Shown: positions 33,484 to 44,622, numbered from the stretch's first letter. The stretch is DNA of 64,000 nucleotides from Janibacter cremeus (GCF_013409205.1 NZ_JACCAE010000001.1:2294001-2358000), one strand, 5' to 3'. The notes: generated from the sequence alone by a model not told the origin. Made by a program: numbers and translations.

Positions 33484-34884
33484 GTGCGCCGCACACTCAT
33501 CGCCGTGACATCCGTCGCAGCACTGCTCATCGGGTACGGCACCGCGGACGCCTACGACCGTGTCCCGGGCGTGCTGACGATCGACGAGGAGACCACCCAG
33601 CAGGTCCCGGATGCCCCTGCGACGCACCCCGTCCTGCCCGCAGCGTCGACACAGGCGCCCCTACCGACGACGACCGGTCTGACTGCTGCCCTCGAGGAGG
33701 ACGCGGAGGCCAAGGCCCTCGGCAAGCGTGTCGGCGTCGTCGTCCGCGACGCCCTCACCGGTGAGACCCTCTACGCCCACGACAGCGACACACCGATCAC
33801 CCCGGCTTCGAACGCGAAGCTGCTCACCGCCGCTGCGGTGGCCGAGACCGCCGACCTCAGCCGCGTGATGACGACGAAGGTCGTGGCCGCCGGCGACCAC
33901 CCCGACGAGCTGGTCCTCGTCGCGGCCGGCGACACGATGCTCGCCCGCGGCGACGGCGACCCGCAGGCCGTCGAGGGCCGTGCCGGGCTCGCGGACCTCG
34001 CCCGCCAGGTGGCCACCTCCCTTGAGGCGAAGGGGGAGGGGGACTACTCCCTTCGCCTCGACATGACCTATGCCCATGGTGAGCGGTACCCGCCGACGTG
34101 GGACATGGCGGACGTCGCGGCCGGCTACACCCAGGGCGTGACGATGATCGGCCTGGCGGGGCAGCGCCCCAAGCCCTTCGACGCCTCGCCGAAGTTCCCC
34201 GAGCGGCAGGTGCTCAAGGCACTCGACAAGGAGCTGAAGACAGTCGGGGTGGAGGCCGAGGTCGACACCTCCAGGAAGCAGTGGCTCACGCCCGCGCCCG
34301 AGGACGCCGAGGTGCTCGGGGCCGTCGACTCCGCACCGCTCGGGGACGTGCTCGCCCTGGCCCTCGACGACAGCGACAACGCCCTGACCGAGAACGTCGC
34401 CCGTCAGGTCGCCGCCACCCACGGTGCCGGGACCTCCACCGCTCAGGTCGCGGACTGGGTCCACCAGACGCTTGAAGAAGCCGGCATCGATCTCACCGGC
34501 GTGAAGCTCAAGGACAACAGCGGGCTCAGCAGCGGGCAGAAGGTACCGGCGCGGGTGATCTCGGACGTCATGCAGCTGGGCATCACCGGCTCGGCGAAGG
34601 AGATGACCTCGATCCTGGCCGAGCTTCCCGTCGCGGGACTGACCGGCACGCTGCACGACCGCTTCGACACCGACGACAGCCGCAGCGCTGCCGGGCTCGC
34701 CCGCGCCAAGACGGGCACCCTGACGGGCACCTCCGCGCTCGCCGGCACGACGACGACCGCCGACGGGAGGCTGCTCACCTTCGTGCTCCTCGCCGACCGG
34801 GTGCCCTCGACCACCGGCACGCTCGGCGCCCGCGCGGTGCTCGACCGCATGGTCGCCGACCTCACCGACTGCGGCTGCCGCTGA
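33484..34884 (+). CDS. dacB: D-alanyl-D-alanine carboxypeptidase/endopeptidase (PBP4 type)
   Basis: A 466-residue secreted low-molecular-mass penicillin-binding protein of the S13 family, trimming or cutting peptidoglycan peptide bridges outside the membrane. An N-terminal signal/anchor helix (RTLIAVTSVAALLIGYGTADA) is followed by the active-site motifs SNAK (Ser109, Lys112), SDN in DDSDNALTENVAR, and KTG in AKTGTLTGTSALAG. The GTG start has AGGGGG upstream. An unusual perfect inverted repeat lies within the gene at 34024-34059. Confidence 0.94.
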   Translation: MRRTLIAVTSVAALLIGYGTADAYDRVPGVLTIDEETTQQVPDAPATHPVLPAASTQAPLPTTTGLTAALEEDAEAKALGKRVGVVVRDALTGETLYAHDSDTPITPASNAKLLTAAAVAETADLSRVMTTKVVAAGDHPDELVLVAAGDTMLARGDGDPQAVEGRAGLADLARQVATSLEAKGEGDYSLRLDMTYAHGERYPPTWDMADVAAGYTQGVTMIGLAGQRPKPFDASPKFPERQVLKALDKELKTVGVEAEVDTSRKQWLTPAPEDAEVLGAVDSAPLGDVLALALDDSDNALTENVARQVAATHGAGTSTAQVADWVHQTLEEAGIDLTGVKLKDNSGLSSGQKVPARVISDVMQLGITGSAKEMTSILAELPVAGLTGTLHDRFDTDDSRSAAGLARAKTGTLTGTSALAGTTTTADGRLLTFVLLADRVPSTTGTLGARAVLDRMVADLTDCGCR

Positions 34885-34919
34885 CACGAGCCAGGGCCAG
34901 CAGTTCGTATGGTGGGGGC

Positions 34920-35963
34920 GTGCCGAACTACGTCGACTGGACATTCGCCAAGAGCGCCGGGACCCGCCTCGTGCCCCCCGGACCCGATGTGTCGCCGGAG
35001 GAGGCCACCCAGATCGTCGAGGAGATCCGCGAGCTGGCGGCCATGGCCGTCGAGCCCGTCGCGGCCACCTCCCGTCTGACCGCCCCCGGTGACGCGCCAC
35101 CCCCACTCGTCGTCGACCGCCCCACCTGGATCGACGTCAACGCCGACTCGATGTCCGCGATGCTCGACCCGGCGCTCGAGGCCGTCGCCAAGCGACGCGA
35201 GAAGGAGCCGTCGGGTCTGGCCCAGGCGGTCGGCAGCAAGATCACCGGCACCGAGGCCGGCGGGATGCTCGCCTTCCTGTCCACCAAGGTCCTCGGCCAG
35301 TACGACATCGCCCCCGGTGGTACCCCGGCGTTGCTGCTCGTCGCGCCCAACATCGTGCACACCGAGCGCCAGATCACGGCCGTCCCACGCGACTTCCGCC
35401 TGTGGGTGTGCCTGCACGAGGAGACCCATCGCGTGCAGTTCACCGCCGTGCCGTGGCTGCGTGAGCACATCATCGACTCCGCCCGCACCCTCGCCGTCGA
35501 CCTCGTGCCCGACACGACCGACCTGCGCGAGCGCGTCGAGCAGGTCGCTGCGCAGCTGCCGAAGGTCTTCAGCGGTGACAGCCAGGGCCTGGCCGAGCTC
35601 GTCATCACGCCGGAGCAGCGCGAGCAGATGGCCAAGGTCACCGCGGTGATGTCCCTGCTGGAGGGGCACGCGGACGTCGTCATGGACGACGTGGGCCCCG
35701 CGCACGTCCCGACCGTCCGCTCGATCCGGCGTCGCTTCACCCAGCGGCGGAAGGGCGCCGGTGCCGTCGACCGTCTCCTGCGCCGTCTGCTCGGCCTCGA
35801 GGCGAAGATGCGCCAGTACCGCGACGGCGCGGTCTTCGTCCGCGCCGTCCAGGAGAGCGTCGGCGTCGAGGGGTTCAACGCGGTGTGGACCTCCCCGGAC
35901 ACGCTGCCCACGCCGCTGGAGATCACCGACCCGGCTGCGTGGGTGCGCCGGGTGCACGGCTGA
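34920..35963 (+). CDS. Zincin-like metallopeptidase (DUF2342 / F420-associated hydrolase family)
   Basis: A 347-residue protein of the actinobacterial zinc-dependent metalloprotease family often called coenzyme F420 biosynthesis-associated protein. The HExxH-like signature LHEETHRVQF is present, with a second acidic helix LLEGHADVVMDDV that supplies the third ligand in this family. N- and C-terminal helical parts complete the usual size. The stop (35961-35963) shares a base with the tilS start. This dacB-zincin-tilS-hpt-ftsH order is conserved in actinomycetes. Confidence 0.88.
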   Translation: MPNYVDWTFAKSAGTRLVPPGPDVSPEEATQIVEEIRELAAMAVEPVAATSRLTAPGDAPPPLVVDRPTWIDVNADSMSAMLDPALEAVAKRREKEPSGLAQAVGSKITGTEAGGMLAFLSTKVLGQYDIAPGGTPALLLVAPNIVHTERQITAVPRDFRLWVCLHEETHRVQFTAVPWLREHIIDSARTLAVDLVPDTTDLRERVEQVAAQLPKVFSGDSQGLAELVITPEQREQMAKVTAVMSLLEGHADVVMDDVGPAHVPTVRSIRRRFTQRRKGAGAVDRLLRRLLGLEAKMRQYRDGAVFVRAVQESVGVEGFNAVWTSPDTLPTPLEITDPAAWVRRVHG

Positions 35964-36967
35964 TGGGAGCAGGTCACCCAGCACAGGCGGACTGCCGAAG
36001 GGGGGTCCGCGCAGCCCTGGCGGGATTGCCGGCCGGCTCGCTGGCGCTCGCCGCGGTGAGCGGTGGCGGGGACTCCCTCGCGCTCGCGGCCGCCCTGGCC
36101 GCCGAGGCAGCGACCCACGACGTCACGGCCGGCGCGATCATCGTCGACCACGGCCTGCAGGAGGAGTCCACGGACGTCGCACTGCTGGCCGCCCAGCAGT
36201 GCGCCGACGTCGGCCTCGCCCCGGTGGCGGTCGTCCCCGCCGAGGTCGTCGCGACGGGGGAGGGACTCGAGGCAGCAGCCCGCGAGGCCCGCTACACCGC
36301 CCTGGCGAACACCGCCGGCGCGATGGCGGAAGAGCACCCGATGCACCTGGTCCTGCTGGGTCACACCCGCAACGACCAGGCCGAGCAGGTCCTCCTCGGG
36401 CTCGCCCGCGGCTCCGGCGCCCGATCCCTCGCCGGGATGCCGGTGCTCACCGTCCGGGAGGGGACCCCCTTCGCCCGGCCGCTGCTCCACCTGCCGCGGC
36501 AGACCACCCATGACGCCTGCGTCGCCTGGGGCCTGACACCGTGGGCCGACCCGATGAACGATGACGCGGCCTTCGCCCGGGTGCGGGCCCGCACCGCGCT
36601 GGCCGAGCTGGAGAGCGCCCTCGGGCCCGGGATCGATGAGGCGCTCACCCGCACCGCGGACCTGCTGCGCGACGACGCCGACCTCCTCGACGCACTCGCC
36701 GACGACGCGGTACCCGACCACGGCCCCGACGGCGTCCTGGTGGCGGACCTGGTGGATCTGGCACCCGCCCTTCGCTCCCGGGTCTGGCGCCGACTGCTCC
36801 TGGCCGCCGGCGCGCCGGCCGGGGCCCTGACCGCCGGCCACGTCGCCGCCTGCGACGCCCTCGTCACCGACTGGCACGGGCAGGGACCGCTGCATCTGCC
36901 GGGCGACCTGCGCGTGAGCCGGGCCGACGCTCGTGTGCACCTGATCCCCGCAGTTCGTGGACAATGA
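35963..36967 (+). CDS. tilS: tRNA(Ile)-lysidine synthetase
   Basis: A cytosolic N-type ATP pyrophosphatase that converts C34 of tRNA-Ile(CAU) to lysidine, so that it reads AUA and is charged with isoleucine. The PP-loop SGGGDSLALAAAL (33-45) is followed by IIVDHGLQEES, then GHTRNDQAEQVLLGLARGSG, then PLLHLPRQTTHDACVAWGLTPWADPMN. A short C-terminal substrate-binding domain closes the protein, as is usual in actinobacteria (334 residues). ATG 35963 overlaps the upstream stop. Confidence 0.93.
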   Translation: MGAGHPAQADCRRGVRAALAGLPAGSLALAAVSGGGDSLALAAALAAEAATHDVTAGAIIVDHGLQEESTDVALLAAQQCADVGLAPVAVVPAEVVATGEGLEAAAREARYTALANTAGAMAEEHPMHLVLLGHTRNDQAEQVLLGLARGSGARSLAGMPVLTVREGTPFARPLLHLPRQTTHDACVAWGLTPWADPMNDDAAFARVRARTALAELESALGPGIDEALTRTADLLRDDADLLDALADDAVPDHGPDGVLVADLVDLAPALRSRVWRRLLLAAGAPAGALTAGHVAACDALVTDWHGQGPLHLPGDLRVSRADARVHLIPAVRGQ

Positions 36968-36991
36968 TTGACGCCGACCCCAAGGAGAGCC

Positions 36992-37543
36992 GTGGACACC
37001 ACCCACATCCAGGATGACCTCGTCGAGGTGCTCATCACCGAGGAGCAGATCCAGACTCGGCTGGCCGAGCTGGCCGCCGAGGTCTGGGAGCACTACGAGG
37101 GCAAGGACGTGCTGCTCGTCGGCGTCCTGAAGGGAGCGGTCATGGTCATGGCCGACTTCATGCGCCACCTGCCCGGCTCCGCCCCGATGGACTGGATGGC
37201 GGTCAGCTCCTACGGCTCCGGCACCAAGTCCTCCGGTGTCGTACGCATCCTCAAGGACCTCGACACCGACATCACCGACAAGCACGTGCTGATCGTCGAG
37301 GACATCATCGACTCCGGCCTGACGCTGTCGTGGATCCGCGCCAACCTCGACTCCCGCTCGCCCGCGTCCGTCGAGATCCTCACCCTGCTGCGCAAGCCCG
37401 AGGCTGCCAAGGTCGAGATCGACACCCGCTGGGTCGGCTTCGACATCGCCAACGAGTTCGTCGTCGGCTACGGCCTCGACTACGACGAGGGCTACCGCAA
37501 CCTGCGTGACGTCGCCACGCTCGCGCCGCACGTGTACTCCTGA
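36992..37543 (+). CDS. hpt: Hypoxanthine-guanine phosphoribosyltransferase
   Basis: A 183-residue purine-salvage enzyme converting hypoxanthine or guanine plus PRPP to IMP or GMP. The PRPP-binding loop VEDIIDSGLTLSWI is present, as are LLVGVLKGAVMVMADF near the N-terminus, SYGSGTKSSGVVRILKD, and the base-contacting VGFDIANEFVVGYGLDYDEGYRNL at the end. GTG 36992 is chosen because AAGGAGAG lies at 36981-36988. It sits between tilS and ftsH in the usual order. Confidence 0.95.
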   Translation: MDTTHIQDDLVEVLITEEQIQTRLAELAAEVWEHYEGKDVLLVGVLKGAVMVMADFMRHLPGSAPMDWMAVSSYGSGTKSSGVVRILKDLDTDITDKHVLIVEDIIDSGLTLSWIRANLDSRSPASVEILTLLRKPEAAKVEIDTRWVGFDIANEFVVGYGLDYDEGYRNLRDVATLAPHVYS

Positions 37544-37703
37544 CTGCCACGATTGCCGGGCGCGGGAACACCCGTGACAGGATGCTCGTTGGCCTCATAG
37601 CCGTGGTCGACCCGTGTTCAGGTAGTTTCGTCCTGTTCGCCCCGGGTTGCCCCGGAGGCCGTCACGTCGTCGAGTCAGGAAGCGCGGGAAGCCCCGTACC
37701 CGT

Positions 37704-39827
<2,124 letters not shown>

Positions 39828-39830
39828 TCC

Positions 39831-40409
39831 ATGGCCGGCGACGTCGATCTGGATCGCATCGAGGCGGCCGTGCGCGAGATCCTGCTCGCGGTCGGGGAGG
39901 ACCCCGACCGGGACGGGCTCATCGATACCCCTGCCCGCGTCGCCCGCTCCTACGAGGAGTTCTTCGCCGGGCTGCACGCGGAGCCCGAGGAGTTGCTCGC
40001 GACGACCTTCGACATCGACCACGACGAGCTGGTGATCGTGCGCGACATCGAGCTGTACTCCACCTGCGAGCACCACCTCGTGCCCTTCCACGGGGTTGCG
40101 CACCTGGGCTACCTGCCGGGCCGGAGCGGCAAGGTCACCGGCCTGTCGAAGCTCGCCCGGCTCGTCGACATCTTCGCCAAGCGCCCGCAGGTCCAGGAGC
40201 GTCTGACCAGCCAGATCGCCGACGCCCTCGTCGAGCACCTCGACGTCGCTGGCGCCATCGTCGTCGTCGAGGCGGAGCACCTGTGCATGTCGATGCGCGG
40301 GGTGCGCAAGCCGGGTGCCAAGACCATCACCTCCGCCGTGCGTGGCCAGCTGCGGGACGCGACCACGCGCGCCGAGGCCATGTCGCTGATGTCCGGAGCC
40401 GCTCGGTGA
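39831..40409 (+). CDS. folE: GTP cyclohydrolase I
   Basis: Catalyses GTP to 7,8-dihydroneopterin triphosphate, the first step of folate synthesis. The 192-residue enzyme has the zinc ligands in [10 protein letters not shown] and [14 protein letters not shown], the loop [33 protein letters not shown], and IADALVEHL. It begins 3 bp after ftsH and its stop overlaps the folP start, forming a folate operon. Confidence 0.96.
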   Translation: MAGDVDLDRIEAAVREILLAVGEDPDRDGLIDTPARVARSYEEFFAGLHAEPEELLATTFDIDHDELVIVRDIELYSTCEHHLVPFHGVAHLGYLPGRSGKVTGLSKLARLVDIFAKRPQVQERLTSQIADALVEHLDVAGAIVVVEAEHLCMSMRGVRKPGAKTITSAVRGQLRDATTRAEAMSLMSGAAR

Positions 40410-41263
40410 CCCACGCCGTCCTCGAGCGTCTGGCGACCCGGGCGACCCGGCCCGGACCGCTCGTCATGGGTGTCGTCAACGTCACGCCCGACTCCTTCAG
40501 CGACGGTGGACGGTGGATCGAGACCGAAGCGGCGATCGACCACGGCCGCGAACTCGTCGCTGCCGGCGCCGACGTCATCGACGTCGGCGGTGAGTCCACC
40601 CGCCCCGGCGCCGAGCGCCCCTCGGCGCAGGAGGAGCGTCGCCGAGTCGTGCCCGTCGTCGCGGCCCTCGCACAGGAGGGCGTCGTCGTCTCCGTCGACA
40701 CGATGCGCACCGACGTGGCGCGCGCCGCCCTCGAGGCCGGCGGCGCCATCATCAACGACGTGAGCGGGGGGCTGGCCGACCCGCAGATGCCGGCCCTCGT
40801 CGCCGAGAGCGGTGCCCCCTTCGTCGTGATGCACTGGCGCGGGCACTCGCACGACATGCAGTCCAAGGCCGTCTACGACGACGTCGTCGCCGAGGTGTGC
40901 GCCGAGCTGCGGGAGCGCGTCAGCGCACTCCGCGAGGCCGGCGCCACTGCCGAGCAGCTGGTCCTCGACCCGGGCATCGGCTTCAGCAAGACCGCCGAGC
41001 ACAACTGGGAGCTCCTCGCAGGACTGGAAGGGGTCGTCGACCTCGGCTACCCGGTACTGCTCGGGACCTCCCGCAAGGGATTCCTCGGCAGGGTCGGGCG
41101 AAGGGAGGGTGACGAGCGCTCGCTCGACGCCCGGGCCGTGGCCACGGCCATCACCAGCGCCCGAGCCGCCCGGGCCAGCGTGTGGAGCGTGCGCGTCCAC
41201 GACGTCACCGCCACGGTCGACGCGATCGACGTGACCGCGGCGATGGGGGAGCTACCGGCATGA
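40406..41263 (+). CDS. folP: Dihydropteroate synthase
   Basis: A 285-residue TIM-barrel enzyme joining 4-aminobenzoate to dihydropterin pyrophosphate, the target of sulfonamides. Signatures are [63 protein letters not shown] and [14 protein letters not shown] 40406 overlaps folE by 4 bp and the stop overlaps the folB-folK gene by 4 bp. Confidence 0.96.
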   Translation: MTHAVLERLATRATRPGPLVMGVVNVTPDSFSDGGRWIETEAAIDHGRELVAAGADVIDVGGESTRPGAERPSAQEERRRVVPVVAALAQEGVVVSVDTMRTDVARAALEAGGAIINDVSGGLADPQMPALVAESGAPFVVMHWRGHSHDMQSKAVYDDVVAEVCAELRERVSALREAGATAEQLVLDPGIGFSKTAEHNWELLAGLEGVVDLGYPVLLGTSRKGFLGRVGRREGDERSLDARAVATAITSARAARASVWSVRVHDVTATVDAIDVTAAMGELPA

Positions 41264-42138
41264 CCGTGCCGCGCGACCGGATCAGCCTGCTGGGCGTACG
41301 TGCCCGTGGCCACCACGGAGTGCTGGCGCAGGAGAAGCACGACGGCCAGGAGTTCGTCGTCGACGTCGTCCTGCACCTCGACCTGGCGCCGGCCGGGACC
41401 ACCGACGACCTCGCCCGCACGATCAACTACGCCGAGATCGGGACGGATGTCGTCGCCCGGATCGAGGGGCCCTCGCTCGACCTCATCGAGTCGCTCGCCG
41501 AGCAGGTCGCCGGCGACGCACTCGCTCGCCCGGCCGTGCACACGGTCCAGGTGACCGTCCACAAGCCCGCCGCGCCCGTCGGGGTTGCCTTCGGGGACGT
41601 CGCCGTGACCATCGAGCGTCGTCGGGCAGTGCCCGTGGTCATCGCGCTGGGTGCCAACCTCGGTGAGCCCGAGCGGCGCCTCGACGCCGCGATCGACGAC
41701 CTCGCCGGTGACCTCGACCAGGTGCGTCGAGCCCCCTTCGTCACGACGGACCCTGTCGGTGGCCCCGACCAGCCGCGCTACACCAACACCGTCCTGCTGG
41801 CCACGACGGCGCTCTCGCCGGCTGCGCTGCTTGCGCGGCTGCACGCGGTCGAGGCGCGCCACGGGAGGGTGCGCGAGGTGCGTTGGGGTGCGCGCAGCCT
41901 CGACCTCGACCTCATCCAGTACGGAGACCCGACCACCGCGAGCGACGTCGTCAGCAACGACCCACACCTGACGCTGCCGCATCCGCGGGCGCACGAGCGC
42001 GGCTTCGTGCTCGCCCCGTGGGCCCGGATCGACCCGGAAGCGCTCCTGCGCGTCGAGGGCGCGGTGGTCGCCGTGGCCGATCTGCTCGGCGGCATCGACA
42101 CCTCCGACATGCGCGACAGCGAGGCCGGCCCGTGCTGA
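41260..42138 (+). CDS. folK: Bifunctional dihydroneopterin aldolase / HPPK (FolB-FolK fusion)
   Basis: A 292-residue fusion of two consecutive folate enzymes. Residues about 1-122 are FolB (ISLLGVRARGHHGVLAQEKHDGQEFVVDV; then SLDLIESLAEQVA), the aldolase. Residues about 125-285 are FolK (VIALGANLGEPERRLDAAI; then VREVRWGARSLDLDLIQYG; then LTLPHPRAHERGFVLAPWARI), the pyrophosphokinase. There is virtually no linker. Fusion would channel 6-hydroxymethyl-dihydropterin to FolP. It is coupled to folP upstream and to DUF3180 downstream. Confidence 0.93.
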   Translation: MTVPRDRISLLGVRARGHHGVLAQEKHDGQEFVVDVVLHLDLAPAGTTDDLARTINYAEIGTDVVARIEGPSLDLIESLAEQVAGDALARPAVHTVQVTVHKPAAPVGVAFGDVAVTIERRRAVPVVIALGANLGEPERRLDAAIDDLAGDLDQVRRAPFVTTDPVGGPDQPRYTNTVLLATTALSPAALLARLHAVEARHGRVREVRWGARSLDLDLIQYGDPTTASDVVSNDPHLTLPHPRAHERGFVLAPWARIDPEALLRVEGAVVAVADLLGGIDTSDMRDSEAGPC

Positions 42139-42596
42139 GGACCGGCCTGAGGGTATCGACGGTGGTCCTCGTCGCCGCCGTCGTGATGGTTGCCAGCGGC
42201 GCCTTCGGGCGGTGGTGGCTCACCGGTGGTCACGGCGCCCTGCGGATCGGCTGGATCGCCGGTGCGCTGCTCGTCGCCATGGCCGTCGTGGTCGTCGTGG
42301 CCGGCTCGCGGATGTGGCGGATGCGGCGTGGTCGCACCCACGTCGAGCCCGTCGTCGCCGCCCGCCTGCTCGGCCTGGCCCAGGCCAGCGCCCTCACCGG
42401 TGCGATCACAGGTGGGTTCTACCTCGGGCAGGCGCTTGTCCTGCTGCCGGACCACGACTTCGGTGGTCGGGGCGTCCTGGCCCTCCAGCACGGCCTGGCG
42501 GCGCTCGGTGGCCTGCTGATGGCCGTCGCGGGCCTGCTCGTGCAGTCCTGGTGCCGCATCGACCGCGACGACGAGGACGACGACGAGTCGGACTGA
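42132..42596 (+). CDS. DUF3180 membrane protein
   Basis: A 154-residue protein with four transmembrane helices (STVVLVAAVVMVASGAFG, ALLVAMAVVVVVAG, SALTGAITGGFYLGQALVLL, ALGGLLMAVAGLLVQSW) and an acidic tail. DUF3180 proteins nearly always follow folK in actinobacteria, as here, where the GTG overlaps the folB-folK stop by 7 bp. Function is unknown; the link to folate genes may be only operon membership. Confidence 0.88.
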   Translation: MLRTGLRVSTVVLVAAVVMVASGAFGRWWLTGGHGALRIGWIAGALLVAMAVVVVVAGSRMWRMRRGRTHVEPVVAARLLGLAQASALTGAITGGFYLGQALVLLPDHDFGGRGVLALQHGLAALGGLLMAVAGLLVQSWCRIDRDDEDDDESD

Positions 42597-42599
42597 GCG

Positions 42600-43367
42600 T
42601 CAGTCGGCCCAGACCACCCAGTTGCCGTCGTAGTGCCCGTTGCTGAACGAGGTCTGGGGGTCGCAGGTGATCAGGCGCAGCACCGGGTCGGGGTTGTCGT
42701 AGTCCCAGATCGAGTCGTCCTGGGGTACGCCGTCCTTCGTGGCGGGCTCGGACTTGGTGATGGTGAACTCCGTCTGCTCGCCGGAGCTGTAGGTGACGGT
42801 GACGACGTCACCGATGTCGACCTGTGGGAGGTTCCAGAAGACGTCCGGGTTGCTGCCGTGGTTGATGTGCCCGACGAGGATGCTCGCACCCTGGAACCCG
42901 GGCTTGGGCCAACCCGGCTCGGCGTACCAGCCGGCAGTGCCGAAGGGGGGAGCCAGGACGTTCTCGGAGTCGAGCTTCGTCGCCTGGAGCGTGGCGTCGA
43001 CGATGGAGCGGCCACCGGAGGTCACCTGGACGCGGGTCGGGTTGCCGGCGGGGTTGCCCTGGACGACGTTGCCCTTGGGAGAGGACTTCGTCGAGGAGGT
43101 GGGCTTGTCCTTCTTCTCCGGCGTCTTCTTTTTCGTGGTCGACTCGCTCGTCGACGGTGACGGACTCTGCGTCGACGGCATGATCTCGCTCGGAGGCACG
43201 TAGGCGTCCACGTCGACGTTCATCGCCGTCTCGTCACGCTGCGTCCACCAGATACCGGCAGTACCGGCGCCGACGAGAAGCGCGGCGCAGACCGCCATGA
43301 TCGCGGTCGTGCGACGGTAGCGATTGCCCTTGCGGCGCCTCTCCCGACGCGTGGGGGGTGTCGTCAC
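42600..43367 (-). CDS. Sortase-family transpeptidase lacking an evident catalytic Arg
   Basis: A 255-residue protein with an N-terminal signal-anchor helix (about 21-42), a Ser/Thr/Lys/Pro-rich stalk (about 60-100) and a sortase beta-barrel (about 108-254). The catalytic His lies in LVGHINHG (His167) and Cys in LITCDPQ (Cys235), and the overall pattern (class F-like, GHYxxNWVVWA end) fits. The Arg normally found 10-15 residues after Cys is absent: residues 236-255 contain none. It should link surface proteins to the wall. The two genes upstream on the same strand are obvious substrates. Start ATG 43367. Confidence 0.88.
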   Translation of the reverse strand: MTTPPTRRERRRKGNRYRRTTAIMAVCAALLVGAGTAGIWWTQRDETAMNVDVDAYVPPSEIMPSTQSPSPSTSESTTKKKTPEKKDKPTSSTKSSPKGNVVQGNPAGNPTRVQVTSGGRSIVDATLQATKLDSENVLAPPFGTAGWYAEPGWPKPGFQGASILVGHINHGSNPDVFWNLPQVDIGDVVTVTYSSGEQTEFTITKSEPATKDGVPQDDSIWDYDNPDPVLRLITCDPQTSFSNGHYDGNWVVWAD

Positions 43368-43441
43368 GTGCTCCTCCTGCTCGCCTCGACGTCACTGGGA
43401 GAACGGATGTCCTCGTCCTGGAGTTCCCCACGGGTAAGACT

Positions 43442-43485
43442 ACGGGCCGCCGTCGCCGGGGGTGCTCCCGGTGCCGGCGGCCCGT
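43442..43485 (-). terminator. Hairpin downstream of the first surface-protein gene
   Basis: A perfect 11-bp stem ACGGGCCGCCG / CGGCGGCCCGT with a 22-base G+C-rich loop lies between the surface-protein gene (stop 43524) and the sortase start (43367). The same ACGGGCCGCCG core appears in the hairpin at 44551. There is no T-run. It is a likely terminator or 3' stabiliser. Confidence 0.55.
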
Positions 43486-43523
43486 GCCGTCGCTCACTGA
43501 ATGAGTCAACTGGTGGGGTGGTG

Positions 43524-44375
43524 TCAGTTCTGGGCCCGACGGCGGGCCACGAGGACCGTCCCGACGCCGGCTCCGGCCAGGAGCAGGCCACCGACGGCGT
43601 ATCCGAGGGAGTTGTCCTCCTGCGGAACCATCTGCGGAGTCAGGCCGTCGGTCTGCACGACCTGCGGGACGGCGGGCTCCTCGGCGGGAGCCTCTCCGGC
43701 GGGCGGCTGCTCGTCGGCCGGGTCGTGGACCTCGGCGGTGTCCTCGGCGTCGTCGGGACCCTCGTTCATCTCCGGGGAGGTGACGACGACCGTGTCGATG
43801 ACGTTGTCCGTCTCGGTGGTCTCACAGGTCACCTCGGTGTCCATGATGACCTCGTCCAGAGGGAGGGACAGTGTGCCGTCGAGTGTCGGTGGAACCAGCA
43901 CCTCGAGGGTCATGCCTGCGGCCTCCACCGGCACCATGATCGAGTGGGCCTCGGTGCTGGAGACGGATGTCTGAACCTGGCCGTCGCCGACCTGCACGGC
44001 ACCGGACGTCAGCTCGGTGCTGACCGTCCCGGTGGTGCCCGTGCTCGTGCGCACGGGGGCCTCGACGGGGAACGCCATGGAGACGTCGTTGCCGTCGACC
44101 TGTGTCGGGTCGATGCCCGTCACGGGGATCGTGATGTCCGCGGTGACGGAGTCGACCGTCAGGGTGTCCCCGGGAGCCACCGTCTCCGGCGCGTTGGTGT
44201 CCATCGTGACGGTTGCCGGACCCTGGGCCAGCGGGTCGCCGTTGAGACTGACCGTGCATGTGTAGGTAACTGTCGTCGCGGCCTGTGCCGGCAGGGCGGT
44301 GGCGACGCCCATCATGCCGAGGCCGGTGACGAGTGCGGCACCCGCGGAAATGCGGGCCTTCAGGCGTGCAGCCAT
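43524..44375 (-). CDS. Secreted wall-anchored surface protein (DUF6801-like), smaller paralogue
   Basis: A 283-residue protein. The signal peptide (AGAALVTGLGMMGVATALPAQA) is followed by a beta-rich domain (about 34-195) with two cysteines (YTCTV, EVTCET) likely to pair, then an acidic Pro/Glu linker (about 205-235). The C-terminal sorting-type signal is VVQTDG (239-244), a 12-residue polar gap, a hydrophobic helix (AVGGLLLAGAGVGTVLVA) and the RRRAQN tail. The motif replaces LPxTG. ATG 44375 has GGGGAG 7 bases upstream; a TTG at 44381 is the only other choice. It is paralogous to the next gene and adjacent to the sortase. Confidence 0.85.
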   Translation of the reverse strand: MAARLKARISAGAALVTGLGMMGVATALPAQAATTVTYTCTVSLNGDPLAQGPATVTMDTNAPETVAPGDTLTVDSVTADITIPVTGIDPTQVDGNDVSMAFPVEAPVRTSTGTTGTVSTELTSGAVQVGDGQVQTSVSSTEAHSIMVPVEAAGMTLEVLVPPTLDGTLSLPLDEVIMDTEVTCETTETDNVIDTVVVTSPEMNEGPDDAEDTAEVHDPADEQPPAGEAPAEEPAVPQVVQTDGLTPQMVPQEDNSLGYAVGGLLLAGAGVGTVLVARRRAQN

Positions 44376-44398
44376 GGTCAATCTCCCCAGATCTGGAT

Positions 44399-44421
44399 GG
44401 CAGCCGCTGGCCGCGGATGCC
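44399..44421 (-). promoter_or_regulatory. 5'-UTR hairpin of the smaller surface-protein gene
   Basis: GGCA-g-CCGC (44399-44407) pairs with GCGG-a-TGCC (44413-44421), a near-perfect stem with one mismatch. It lies between the -10 box and the ribosome binding site, in the place corresponding to the palindrome of the larger paralogue. Confidence 0.5.
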
Positions 44422-44429
44422 TTCAGAGG

Positions 44430-44458
44430 AAGATAGCGGTGTGGGTGGACACGCTCAA
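44430..44458 (-). promoter_or_regulatory. Sigma70-type promoter of the smaller surface-protein gene
   Basis: On the minus strand, TTGAGC (44458-44453) and TATCTT (44435-44430) are separated by exactly 17 bp. The pair matches the vegetative promoter pattern and the promoter of the larger paralogue (TTGAGA-17-TACGTT). The leader would be about 45-50 nt. Confidence 0.6.
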
Positions 44459-44550
44459 CACCGGGTGCCGTCTCGGGACCGAATCGTCATGGGCTGTGAC
44501 CGGGCGCGAATGGCCTCGGAGCTGCGGGCCCCGGCCCCGGGCACATGACG

Positions 44551-44582
44551 ACGGGCCGCCGACCGAGTGGTCGACGGCCCGT
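44551..44582 (-). terminator. Hairpin downstream of the larger surface-protein gene
   Basis: A 14-position stem with one mismatch (ACGGGCCG-c-CGACC / GGTCG-a-CGGCCCGT) closes the loop GAGT, 40 bp after the stop at 44623 and before the promoter of the next gene. It is a plausible transcription terminator. Confidence 0.6.
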
Positions 44583-44622
44583 GGCCTGCTCACCGACGGG
44601 TGGTCGGTGGCGTGGAGCTATC

